DNA from: Branchiostoma lanceolatum
Lineage: Eukaryota; Chordata; Leptocardii; Amphioxiformes; Branchiostomatidae
Reading direction: 5' to 3'
DNA length: 64,000 nt
Assembly: GCF_035083965.1 (NCBI RefSeq)
Contig: NC_089739.1
Location: 10,032,001 to 10,096,000, forward strand
This document shows positions 34,001 to 43,929 of the stretch, one piece after another. Each line of letters opens with the position of its first letter. Position 1 is the first letter of the stretch. Both the position numbers and the translations under genes were made by a program. The notes beneath the pieces were generated by a model. It was not told the DNA's origin, searched no databases, and saw only the letters and a list, made by a program, of their open reading frames with translations.

Positions 34001-37000
34001 TTTCTAATTCGAGTTTCAAGCCTCATAAAATGCTCTGGGTGCCTTTAAAGACTCTTTGCAAAGAAAATGTTGTTCTTTTTTTAACTGTGCACAAACCCTG
34101 CCCTTCTGTTAGTTGCTAAGCTGGAGAAATGGGCTGAATCAGCCGCAGAGCGAACGGGTCAATACCTTTCCGCTCACCTTGCTCTGCCCCTTCACTACCA
34201 TGATGGGAATCCCCGTCGGAGGCCACCTATTTTTTGCAGGCAAAGGCTTATCACTATTCCATAGAACTACAATCTGGAACAACAGAGAACAGAAGTGGTC
34301 AATATAATTTGAAAGAAACAAATATTGTTTCATAAAAGAATTATTTCAAAACAGACTGGAGCAATATTTCATCAAAAAAGTATAAAAGAGACTGACGTTC
34401 CATTCAACAACAACAACAAAATGTTAACAGAATAAACTTCTATAAGACAAATTGTTACTGTTAACTGAATATGCATGTCTAGGAAAAAAGTTTCTGTGTT
34501 GATGCTAATACATAAAAATGTAAGCAATTCACCTATAGCTGGCTATTGCTAAATCTACATATTAATAGTTAAAAAGGCCGCAGCATGTAAAACATTGATT
34601 TTGAAAAACTATGGAGATGGTAAACATGAAAAGAAAATACTGAAAATGGGAAAATATTTCATGTGAGCATACTAGATGTAGAAGTGACACTAATGCTGTA
34701 GCCTTGAGTGTAGTTGTCAACTTGGTAAGTGATACAAGACTACTGTACTGCACTTGTGTGTGTTTTGAATAAAGGAATAAAAGACTTGTCGGCCATGATA
34801 TCATGTTTTGTCTCCTCAAAATTTATTTCTTGTTACATCATTTATGAGTCTATTTTGGAAATTGAGGCATTTTGTTCTTTTGATTCAAATCTTGTTTTTC
34901 CCACTTTCTTGCATTAAATTTGTAGTCTTCAAAATCAGAGGATGTTATCCAAAAAATTCACTTGCTTTGGCATAATAACTGGTTCAGGGATTATCTTTCA
35001 TTGATTAACGTACTATAAGATTTTGTCGGTATGGCGGCCTTGAAAAGGTGACATTGACAAGGAACTCATGTTTTATCATACCGTCCACTGTGGTGGAAAA
35101 GCGTAATAAATACTGTAAATGCAGAAATGTTACCGGGGATTAAATTTCGCAGTAGGAAGAAAATGGAGAGTTTGCGGTTGTTTTAAGTTCGCGTTTGAAA
35201 CAATAGTAGTGCTACAGTCACACAATGGAAACGCTTTTCGCAGTGATTTAGGTTTGCGGTAAAGAGTTCACCACGAAAACCGTGTACATAAAACCATCGC
35301 AAACATTTCTGCATTTACAGTACAAAGATGAATAAATAACAAGAAGACTAACCTGAGCAGCATGTTTAGACATGGCCACAGCCTTTATTAATTTATAAAT
35401 GGGCGCTGACTGAGAGACGACGGGTGACGTGGCCAGTATGACCGCGGTGAAACCCTGCGGCGGGGGCAGACCCAGGGGGGAACGGAAGAAAGGAAAGTCC
35501 GCCAAGTTCTCGGAATATTCTGGAAGCACAGCGAGCGCGCCCGGCGGCCGGTTCCAGACAAAGGCACTTCGTGATTGGTGGGACATTATTCTATCTCTAA
35601 GTATCTGAAACAACGGAAAGAAATTAGGATTAAAATTCATGGAAGAGACAAACAATGTCAAATTACAACATTTCCTAATAATCTTTTTAAATATTATTAT
35701 TCAATAAACATACAATTCTATACCAAATAGACACTCTTCTGATAGTATTAACATAGAATCTTATGCAAAATATACACCCCTTGATGTTATTGAACATTGA
35801 ACGGTCGAACCATTGAAAAAAAAAATCCTGATTCTAGCCCTTCAGTCCTGCCACAAGGTACATGTATCTAAAATAATGACCCATTGATAAATATAAATAT
35901 ATGTACTGGTTTAGAACCTGTCATGGCAGATAGAAAAGAGTTCAGTAGTGTACAGGTTTGAATTTTTTTTGTACACACTCAACAAGAACATAAAGATGTT
36001 ACAGTACTTTGTATAATTGTTTTATCTATATTCTATTTTAATTATTATGTAAGTAGACTCCAGGTAAAATAGTGTTTCTTAATGTGATACTAAGGCCACA
36101 CCAATCTAATTTCTTGGTTCACGTTTTTTTGTTTGTTTTTTATCTTAGCACAAGGACATCATCATAACAGAAGGCTGGGGTGAAAACTTGCACCTGACCA
36201 TGTTCACTCCCTAAAACTGTGTGCACCAAAGTACAAACTTTCCTGTGAGATCCTGCTTTCATGTTGAATTTCCAATCTAGCATTTTTTTTTAAAATTCCA
36301 AGAAATGAAATTGGTGCGGCCTACTGAAGATCTTAATAAAACAAACAAACAAACAAACAAACAAATAAAGAAACAAACAGTACTTTGTAGATACATGACG
36401 TATGTAACATTTCATATTAATCATTGCAAGGTTGATTTCTTACCTCTAATGTAGTAAGAACTATTCTTTCCACTGAGGAAAAATACGTTTCCCAGAGGAA
36501 CTGTGTCTGCTGCCTCAGGGCGAGGATTTTCTCCGGCGGGATCGCTCTCAGAATGGAAGGAAGCTACGACAGAAAAATAACAACAACAAAAATTCAGTGT
36601 TTTCCAAGCTAAATTGTAAATAAATGTACAGTTTTCTCACCAGGGCATTTGAGGGTAGGGGGATTTTCTGTTGTTTTGAAGCAAAAGTAAAAATATTTTG
36701 CCCAAGCACACACAAACATACATGCACGTATCCTACAAGTTACAAGAGTAAGACTCTTGCGACTCCAACAGCAGGTTTATTTACGTCTTCTTTAAAGAGG
36801 AAAAACTAAAATATTTCATTTTTTTTCACAATTCTAGTTGAACCAATAATGTAGCCTTGTAAACAATTAGATTATCATATCCAAGAAGAAAAAAGAGAGG
36901 TGGCAGGTATAGGTGTGATCAAATTTGACCCCTAGGTTCTCAAAATTGTGCTCTTAATCTGTATAAACCTAAGTCCAAAACAAAGCTGTTTTAAAACTAT

Positions 37001-37265
37001 TTTCTAATCCCCAAAACGAAAAAGATACAGTACAAATGTCACAAACAAAGAGAAGGAACATACTTGAAATAGCAGCCTTTCGTCAGCCGTAATAGTGGCG
37101 CGGTCCCACTCAATCACCTCCGAAAACGGGAGCTCCCATCCATTTGCTTCGATAACGGGAATGCACGCTGCCTGCAGCGCTTCCAGAAAGCGGAAAGATC
37201 CGAGCCTACGCCCGCGTGGCACGAGACAGAACGTAGAATTGTGCAGGAGAGTGTTGTAGTCATAC
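30657..37265 (-). CDS. EXT1: Exostosin-1, 3' seven exons (gene continues upstream)
   Basis: EXT1 is a Golgi/ER type II glycosyltransferase that, with EXT2, polymerises heparan sulfate by adding GlcA and GlcNAc in turn. Seven exons join in frame: 37265-37064, 36563-36444, 35604-35353, 34273-34178, 32969-32880, 32150-31990 and 31014-30657. They encode 425 complete residues plus one split codon, colinear with human EXT1 from near residue 321 to the end. The GT47 part includes [20 protein letters not shown] and [10 protein letters not shown]. The GT64 part starts near [15 protein letters not shown] and includes the metal-binding DED (SLDEDTIL), [36 protein letters not shown] and [18 protein letters not shown]1 rather than EXT2 or EXTL is chosen for these stretches. 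All introns are GT-AG. The large first coding exon is absent from the window. Confidence 0.96.
31920..31989. other. AT-rich intron stretch beside the EXT1 donor
   Basis: A run of ATAAAATAAT-type sequence lies just inside the intron downstream of the exon at 31990-32150. The nearby CTCCATTTTTCATGGAG hairpin (31918-31934) belongs to a repeat also seen near 42168 and 60505. Confidence 0.4.
31990..32150 (-). CDS. EXT1: EXT1 exon (161 bp)
   Basis: ctcccgtag|GTTGATTTCGCC to TACCATAG|gtaatt. It encodes [20 protein letters not shown] and [20 protein letters not shown] in the GT64 core. Phase 0 in, phase 2 out. Confidence 0.96.
32144..32500. repeat. Tandem duplication spanning an EXT1 exon edge
   Basis: About 115 bases starting in the last exon bases (AATCAACCTACGGGAGAGA) recur 243 bases away at 32387 (AATCAACTTACGGGAGAGA), separated by the dispersed repeat at 32273-32385. 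The copied acceptor AG is changed to AA. Confidence 0.75.
32683..32868 (-). mobile_element. Headless SINE, family 1
   Basis: The reverse complement of the body of the SINE at 3669-3990 (GAAAGGGTCGCAGTCC, AAGAGCTAGGGGA, CTGTCACGACCAGTGGAA). It begins about 12 bases inside the intron after the EXT1 exon at 32880-32969, in sense with EXT1. Confidence 0.75.
32880..32969 (-). CDS. EXT1: EXT1 exon (90 bp) with the GT64 DxD
   Basis: tttctcgcag|CAAATGAGC to GATGAG|gtggga, 30 codons, phase 0 at both ends. It encodes [20 protein letters not shown] then [13 protein letters not shown] is the nucleotide-sugar metal motif of GT64. Confidence 0.96.
33617..34044. mobile_element. TTAA-flanked miniature element (428 bp)
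   Basis: The ends AGGCATGCAGAGCATTTTAT and, inverted, AGGCACCCAGAGCATTTTAT extend through GAGGCTTGAAA. Each end is flanked directly by TTAA (33613-33616, 34045-34048), the piggyBac target duplication. It lies in the EXT1 intron; an inner block (AGAAATGCAAAATTAAAACA) is shared with 40845-41000. Confidence 0.75.
34178..34273 (-). CDS. EXT1: EXT1 exon (96 bp)
   Basis: gttgttccag|ATTGTAGTT to AGCAAG|gtgagc, 32 codons, phase 0. It encodes [20 protein letters not shown] and [12 protein letters not shown], in the GT64 domain. Confidence 0.96.
34600..34805. repeat. Dispersed repeat shared with 24470-24790
   Basis: It contains AAAATGGGAAAATATT, TAGAAGTGACACTAATGCTG and GTAGCCTTGAGTGTAG, and ends in TTGAATAAAGGAATAAAAGA. 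It is intronic in EXT1. Confidence 0.55.
35111..35322. mobile_element. TACTGTAAA-ended element next to an EXT1 exon
   Basis: The ends TACTGTAAATGCAGAAATGT and ACATTTCTGCATTTACAGTA form an exact 20-base terminal inverted repeat. The element ends 30 bases from the 5' splice site of the exon at 35353-35604. Confidence 0.8.
35353..35604 (-). CDS. EXT1: EXT1 exon (252 bp)
   Basis: gttgtttcag|ATACTTAGA to GCTCAG|gttagt, 84 codons, phase 0. It encodes [20 protein letters not shown], the [14 protein letters not shown] linker and [16 protein letters not shown] at the start of GT64. In human EXT1 the same coding length is split by an intron. Confidence 0.96.
36094..36321. mobile_element. TIR element, GGCCACACCAAT family, copy 2
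   Basis: The ends GGCCACACCAATCTAATTTC and, inverted, GGCCGCACCAATTTCATTTC match the copy at 8910-9126. It shares the GTGAAAACTTGCACCTGACC inner block. Confidence 0.75.
36340..36380. repeat. AAAC tetranucleotide tract
   Basis: Six AAAC units followed by imperfect AAAT/AAAG units, just outside the preceding inverted-repeat element. Confidence 0.85.
36444..36563 (-). CDS. EXT1: EXT1 exon (120 bp)
   Basis: ttctgtcgtag|CTTCCTTCC to TTAGAG|gtaaga, 40 codons, phase 0. It encodes [20 protein letters not shown] and [20 protein letters not shown], the C-terminal part of the GT47 region. Confidence 0.96.
37064..37265 (-). CDS. EXT1: EXT1 exon (202 bp), GT47 core
   Basis: ccctcatacag|GTATGACTAC to TTTCAA|gtatgt, phase 2 in, phase 0 out. 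It encodes [37 protein letters not shown] and [10 protein letters not shown]. The [10 protein letters not shown] stretch is the most conserved part of exostosins and contains the arginine often altered in human multiple exostoses. Confidence 0.96.
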
Positions 37266-37403
37266 CTGTATGAGGGAAACACAAACAGATGTCAATAACA
37301 TGTTGGGAAGTTGAAATTGAGTTTTTTTTTCAAAGGTTCCCAATAAAAGTAACGGAAAAGGTGGTCCCATGATTTTTGTAAGGCTGTAGGGGCAACAATG
37401 TTT

Positions 37404-37770
37404 AGGCCCGTTCACACTTGTGCATATATTCAAGGAGGTTTTTACCGCAAACTTTACGTAAGCCCGAAGATGTTAATACACAACCCATATTTGTCATAAG
37501 GACTTGAATATATCAATAGACTATATAACCGTTATATAGTCTATTGATATATTCAAGTCCTTATGACAAATATGGGTTGTGTATTAACATCTTCGGGCTT
37601 ACGTAAAGTTTGCGGGAAAGAGGTTGTTTTAAACGTTGACCCACCATTGTGCAGCCTAGCTACTGAACACACACATAACAATTTTTCGGCCAAGAACGTT
37701 ACCTAATACAAAAAAATGTCGATACGCAACTCATACAAACTTGAATATATGCACAGGTGTGAACCTGCCT
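37404..37770. mobile_element. TIR element enclosing a perfect palindrome
   Basis: The ends GGCCCGTTCACACTTG and CAGGTGTGAACCTGCC are inverted and extend through TATATTCAAG. TTTA flanks both ends. The inside holds the palindrome at 37445-37615. A diverged relative lies at 8190-8440. Confidence 0.65.
37445..37615. repeat. Perfect 171-base palindrome
   Basis: The two 85-base arms, from CCGCAAACTTTACGTAAGCC to its exact complement, match at every position by eye, with a single C at 37530 as spacer. It lies about 180 bases upstream of the EXT1 exon at 37064-37265. Confidence 0.9.
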
Positions 37771-37831
37771 TTACATATCAATATTTTTCGGTTAAATACT
37801 GGTATGTTGGATTTCATATCTTGCTCAATGT

Positions 37832-37930
37832 CACCGACGAAAGGTAGTGGATGCTACCTGAAACATCTGACCGTTAAAAAACTATCCAGTTGCTTGAGTA
37901 ACTTTTACATGTACCTTGCTTTCTTATTAC
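37832..37930 (+). repeat. Repeat with hammerhead-like core
   Basis: At 37832-37873: ACCGACGA, a perfect AGGTAG/CTACCT hairpin, then GAAACATCTGACCG. It is followed by CAGTTGCTTGAGTAACTTTT, shared with 1290-1330 and, inverted, 800-830 and 22105-22130. Confidence 0.45.
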
Positions 37931-39590
37931 CTGGATGTCTAACCTTCATCGAAATAGGGCAACAAAGAGTTTTAACTTCTGAACGGAAAAAAAATTGTTC
38001 AAAGTAGCGTTATTATGAAGGTAATTCAAAGGTGTTACACATTGGCGCAGTTTTAAAATCAAGTAAGAAAACAGTTCCAAACGTTCTCAAGACATCTGGT
38101 CCCCACATTTTCCCCACTCAAATACCAGGTTTAGATATTTACATGACCCTTAGTCCTGCCAACTTGACTTCTGACCTCTAGTTTAGGTACTGTGGATCTT
38201 GAAACATTTGCTGTGGTTTTATTTCTGTAGTTTTCGAACCAACCTTTCAACCTCGAAATCATAACAGCAAGAATATGCAGGAGAAAACAAAATTTTCTGA
38301 GAAAGAAATTCTCAAATACTGTTTAAAAAATGTGCCAAATGTGTTATCGAGGTTATGTCTTATAAGGTGAAAAGAGGTGTATCTGTCCAAGCTTTTTCAA
38401 ATTCCCAAGTTCCACTCTATAAATTCAAGTAAAAATATTGAAAATGGTGGAAAAGTATTCGTATATATTCAACATTTGAACTCAGTTATTTGTAGCCTTA
38501 TTTGCTGTTATAATGCATTGACTTCATTGACAATCCAAACCTGCAGTACACATGTGGGGTGCTAGAAGGCGCTGTTTCACCTTGCAGCTCCCCTGCTACA
38601 GGTACATGTACAGTGAACAGGCCATGTTCGGACATGACCAGACGTCTAGACATGTCTTAACTACAGAGTCAACAAAAACTGGTCCGACCAGAAATGCGGC
38701 GACTGACAATGTGATAAAACACACATATGTACCAAATTTTAGCTTCAGCGCATTATCCTATGTGTATGTCAAAAATTTAAAAAATTAAAAACTTTAAAAA
38801 TACCAAAACATCATTCTACTATTACATGACAAATATCAATTTCGATATTAGCAAGTATTTGGTTATTTCTAGTTTTAGGATGATTAGATATACTGTAAAC
38901 TAGTGATTTATGGCATTTCTTTCTCCCTTGTTTACTTATGCAAATAAATTCGTCATTATGTGTTTCTGCTCCATTTCTACTCATTGCATGCAAGATATTC
39001 ATGGCTGTAGATAGTTCAGACTATCAATGGACTTAATATGGCTATTAAAGTTGGATATTTTCATATCATAACCAACCCAGTCTTTTAGTAGCATAATGCT
39101 AAAAAACAATTGACCGCCTTTAGGCGTAACACACCAGTTTTTGCACATTATCAAATAAAACCCCCACAAAACCAGACTGTAAGGTTTGGTCCACTCACAC
39201 CATGATGGACCTCTTGTCTTTATCAATACATCTACATGTGAGACTGTGGTGGGTTCTTTACTTTAACATTTTTGAGGTGTGGCTCTCCTAAAACACACGG
39301 AACCACTAGATTTACATCCCATCTGAGAGAACGTCCCTAACTGAAGCTAGGTTCCCATTTTCACCTAAGTCCAATGGGTGAACAACATAGGGGCTTTCTA
39401 CGTATTCAAACCCGGAACCATTAGATTCTTAGTCTGTTACAACCTTGCCTCTTGAAGACTTGAAGAACAAGTCGTGACCTTGACTTGTCCAGACAGGCGG
39501 ATATATACACCTAACCGTCACCCCTCTCCGTCAGGGGAACACAATAGGCTACGTCAAAGCCATTGTTTAAAATAATTACCGAGATCCTAC

Positions 39591-39686
39591 CTGAACAAAG
39601 GACGCAACATAGTGGGGGACTGAAAACACTTAGGGTCAGACCACGATGGGTCAAAAGTAGGGGAGGGCAGGTTGTCATATTCTGCA
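39591..39686 (-). CDS. Candidate extra EXT1 exon (96 bp)
   Basis: It lies between an acceptor (tatgttttaaacag) and a strong donor (TTGTTCAG|gtagga). It enters and leaves in phase 2, so it splices in frame to the EXT1 exon at 37265 (AG|G TAT GAC) and would be frame-neutral between that exon and the usual first exon. It encodes about 32 residues (AEYDNLPSPTFDPSWSDPKC and on) with no clear counterpart in human EXT1. It may be an optional exon or a chance frame. Confidence 0.3.
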
Positions 39687-40654
39687 CTGTTTAAAACATA
39701 AAGTTCAGAAAAAAAGACACAAGAAAAGAAGCTGTCTAACTGGAAAAAAAGAGAATGTTTATGACAATAGGTAGAGTTCATTTATTGTAAACAAAAAAGC
39801 TCAAACTACTAAAGTATATCATTCTTTGATATGATAATACTTCAAGATCATCTCTAACTTCATGTTCACCTATACCACTTAAAACCTGTATCTATTAATA
39901 TAAACTGTTAATTCTACTTTCAAATATGATGAAGCTCTTGTTTCACCTAGTATGTGGATATGAGAAAAAAATCTTCAATGTGGTGGAGTTTTACATATTG
40001 GTTTATAAGAGCTTTGATACTCAAATGCCGTTAAAAGTAGCAATCTTGTAATTCAAATGCATGTAGATTCTTGTAAAACATTCGACAAGAAGCGAAGAAC
40101 TTCAACAACTAGGCATGGTCACGTGTGGAAATGCCGCTCCAACCCGATACCCGTGAGACTACCACAATTTACGTAGGTCCTTTCTACTTCAAGTGTCGTC
40201 CACGCAAAGTTTGACCGGACTTTCCGACGCTCGAGGGGCGCTGCGAAGAATGGTATTGCTGCCTCCGCACGGAGAAATCCCGGAGAGTGTATGGCACTAG
40301 TGGGGGCAGGCATGCGCGTCTTTTGTGTGCAGTCTGGTCAAACCATGGGAAACATTCGCAATCAATACAGCTTGGCAACACAATGGGCACAAGTACACTC
40401 CACTTCCTACACCCTAGAGAACAACCTGTCCACCCCTATACTGACATGGTATGGTCCACAGCATTGGGCACCTCAAGCACAACCCGGGCTATTACAAACT
40501 GAATTTGGGGGGTGTTTTATGAAATGTTCCGGCGGTACGAGAATGGGACATTTCTAAGATTACCTGGGTACACCTGTAGACATTGTAGAAGTGTTCTTAA
40601 GGACACAGGTGAGGGGATGGTGTGACAACACTGACCTTGTCTTAACAAAGAGCA

Positions 40655-41070
40655 TTTAGGTTGCGAAGCCGCATTGCACTACCACTAGCTACTTGAAAAA
40701 GCATCATGCTTCACTAAATGAGGATGCCTTGAAACGAAAGTCCTGCCATGACTTTGCCTAAAATAAATACAGTATTACGGTATGCATGAAGTAAATAGAT
40801 AAATATCTTTGTTAATCAAATTTCAATAGACCGATCCCTCCGTCAAAACATAGAAATGCAAAATAAAAACATAAAAAATGCAATAAATTTCAAGCTATCT
40901 CATTGGATATACCGCTAATTGCTATGCTATCATTGGTTGAACACACTTAACCTCAATAAAAACATTAAAAAACGCAATAAATTTCAAGCTATTTCATTGG
41001 TTAAACTGCTAATTGCTATGCTATCATTGGATGAACACACTTAACCTCAATTGAGGATGACTGCTTTACC
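40655..41070. repeat. SINE tail (family 2) and a 97-bp tandem duplication
   Basis: 40660-40735 matches the 3' part of SINE family 2 and also 54040-54130 (inverted): GCATTGCACTACCACTAGCT and GAGGATGCCTTGAAACGA. At 40855-41060 two copies of a unit with AATAAATTTCAAGCTAT and TGCTATGCTATCATTGG follow each other. Confidence 0.55.
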
Positions 41071-41609
41071 TATACCATAAATGTAACTACAATTTAATTT
41101 TGAGTTTGGCTAAAGCTGTAACTAATCTAAATTTGCTGCCAACGGGTTACATGCACCTCAGCAGGGGAAGGGTTAAAAGCCGGCACCTCCCCCTCCCTGA
41201 TCTCAGGTTTGTTGTTATTTTTGGACTTCTCCCTCTCCCATTGTGGGAGCCCCTGATTGGTTTTCAGTTCAGGTTGGTTTAATGAAACATCTTGTTTGGG
41301 GTGAAAACTTGACCCCTGGGAGAAGCAATGACCCTTTGACCTTGACAACATCACTTAGAACATGCCAGGGAGTTATGGGATACTAATGGTTTCCAGCAGT
41401 GGGAAGTCTTACAGTTACTTTTCTGTACTAGTCTACCAACAACTTGAAGGTCTCATTCTTGAAATACAACGGTCACATTCATTGGTCGAGGTTGTCCTAT
41501 GTGGTAGAAGTTTCAAGCAGGCTGTGACAGAACTAACCAACCACAACAAGGATTTTAGAAAGACTTATGCCTAACAAGACGACTGAATTTTGTAGGACAC
41601 ATGCACGAC

Positions 41610-42065
41610 TACCGTAAAATTCCTATTTACGTACGCACCCCTCCTTACGTACGCACCCCCGATTTGGGGACGATTGCGGGCCTGACTCAGTGAGTTGAAA
41701 CGTTCAGGGGAAAAACCCTCCTAACGTACGCATCCCCTCTCCAGCATTTCGGTGGATAGTTAGAGGTTGACATGATCATCCTTACGATGATGTTCACCGA
41801 CTTAAAGCGTTACTGAGAAAATGTTTCTGGGTAGAAAATGTCAAACAATTTAAATATATGTATTATTTATTCTTTATTACTGATTGTGTGGTAGCATTCC
41901 ACACTTCATTTGCATGAAGATGTACCATACTCTCAAGCTAATATGCGATTTTTCCGTGGAAGAACCCCTCTTAACGTACGCATCCCTACTTTGGCGTTGG
42001 CCTGGAGCACCTGCTTGCGACTTGTAAAGTTTAAAAAGTGCGTCCGTAATTAGGGATTTTAAGGT
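41610..42065. mobile_element. TIR element with repeated TTACGTACGCA (456 bp)
   Basis: The ends TACCGTAAAATTCCTATTTA and, inverted, TACCTTAAAATCCCTAATTA extend through CG(T/G)ACGCA. The CCTYCTTACGTACGCA block recurs inside near 41640, 41725 and 41970. It has no open frame. Confidence 0.7.
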
Positions 42066-42679
42066 ACATGTATCCCAAGAATGCCTTCAGTTTGTGATCT
42101 GCGACGATCATGTCACGAAAGCGACTGGGCCAATGAGAAAGTATGCACCTTTAGAGGCAGCGTTATTACCTCCATGAAAAATGAAGGTATTGTTTTTGGT
42201 ATGTCTGTCTGTTTGTGTTTCCAAATATCCAGCATAAGTTAGAAACCTCTGGACTGTAATATTTGGTATGTGGGTAGGTCCTGGACATGCTATGTTCTTG
42301 TTTGAAACATCATTTTGAAGCATTTCTATAATTGTAACTGCACTTAACCATCAGCAAAAAGCCCTCTTGCAACGCTGGTGCCTGAAAACAGTAGTCAGGG
42401 CATAAAAAGTGGATATTTACCTGACTAATTACGGTCAGGAATAAACAATATTTCATCTCACATACTTAACATCTTAGGGGGGATCGATGAAAGGGTATTT
42501 ATCATTAAAGGATATATTTCTTTTAAAAACCGGACTTGTCATTTTGTTCTTTTTTTTTTACACGATTAGTTGAAACGGCACTGCATAAAAATATTCATGA
42601 TCTTCCAACACAAGTTGCGGATGTTTCTTTTTTTCACAGTGCCCAGCACATATCTATTGATACCACAAAAAAGACTTAA

Positions 42680-43211
42680 AGGTGCCCTAAGCATTATTAT
42701 GACGTTGAAAGTCATATTTTCAAAATCAATTTTCTAGTGATTTCTATCCATAGTAAGTTTAAATAACTCTATCCCATTGCATATCGACCATCATGGGGCA
42801 AAGATGTGATGTCGTTGTGTGGTGGGAACTCATTGAAAATCTGAGCGCCTGGAAGCCGGCCATTATTTCAAATCTTTCGAATGTATACAATTCTTACCGA
42901 TGAGCCCCGAACACTTCCGGCGAATTACTCACATGGTCATGGCTCAATGCGCTCGGGCATTGTGACGTCACGAGGCCAGAAGTTACCGAAAATTGTCGAC
43001 AGAAAACGGTTATGGCTGGCTTCTGGGCTGATTATAGGTACCCATAAATGAAATACTCCTTTTGCGGCTTGTTTCTGCGCTGTTTTCAAACGCTCTAAGT
43101 ATGAAATAATGATGAAAATGTGCTAATATGATAAATAAATGTCCATTTCATACAGATTGCCTTATTCAGAATACTTCCAGTTTTACCCCCCTGAAATCCC
43201 TTAGGGCACCT
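42680..43211. mobile_element. TTAA-flanked miniature element (532 bp)
   Basis: The ends AGGTGCCCTAAGCAT and, inverted, AGGTGCCCTAAGGGATTTCA share AGGTGCCCTAAG. TTAA lies directly outside each end (42676-42679, 43212-43215). Inner sequence (TGATGTCGTTGTGTGG) is related to the element at 33617-34044. Confidence 0.75.
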
Positions 43212-43440
43212 TTAAGAAAGTAATGAAAATAAACTGCTAGAAAAATGAGGCTGAATCTGAGCCCACGAACAATGTATGTCTCCCCACTGAAGTAACCTAC
43301 ATACATGTACTTTAATGGTGCCGTTTGTCTGTTAACTGGATCACAGCAGACATTACATTACCATCTTTATGTGTACAGAGAGGGCAGTTAGAACAGGAAC
43401 CACTTGAAACATGGAGCAAACGCTTATCCGGAGAACGCTT

Positions 43441-43621
43441 TACCGTAAACCTTGAAATGTTCGCGGTGGTTATATTTCTGAGGTGACCTCTCCACTACAA
43501 AGTAAATATGACACCGCAAATATGTATCTCTATTTGATAACGACAGTACTACGGAATCAATGTTTTAACAACGAAAACCTTCACGTAATTAAATCCCTGC
43601 AAAAATAAATGAAGTTACAGT
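43441..43621. mobile_element. TACTGTAAA-family element
   Basis: It begins TACCGTAAACCTTGAAATGT followed by TCGCGGTGGTTATA, and ends in CCCTGCAAAAATAAATGAAG then TTACAGT, the second end type of this family. Confidence 0.6.
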
Positions 43622-43929
43622 GGACAGATTTGATGTATGGTCCCAAAGGGAACATGCCTTTGTGCCAGGCCTCTAATGAAAAAGCATTTCTCAGAAATAT
43701 TGGAGCAAACCTTCATATGCACACCTGTTACCTAACTGTAAGGCCTGAACAATTCAATGTCTCGGTTCTTGGTCATAAGTTCAGAGAAGCAACAATTTAA
43801 AATCATGTGTAAAAATGTGTAAACCTTTTCCTTGGACTTTGTAACTTTCATGCCAGCTTTCCAGTTGAAAGCACTTTTTTTCCAATCTGAGAAGCAACAA
43901 AACAAATAAGAGCGGCCTGAACCGATACA

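Noticed and set aside
40119-40557. Overlapping frames on both strands as the EXT1 first coding exon
   Set aside because: None resembles the exostosin N-terminal half, and an exon of about 960 bases with a continuous frame is absent from the window.
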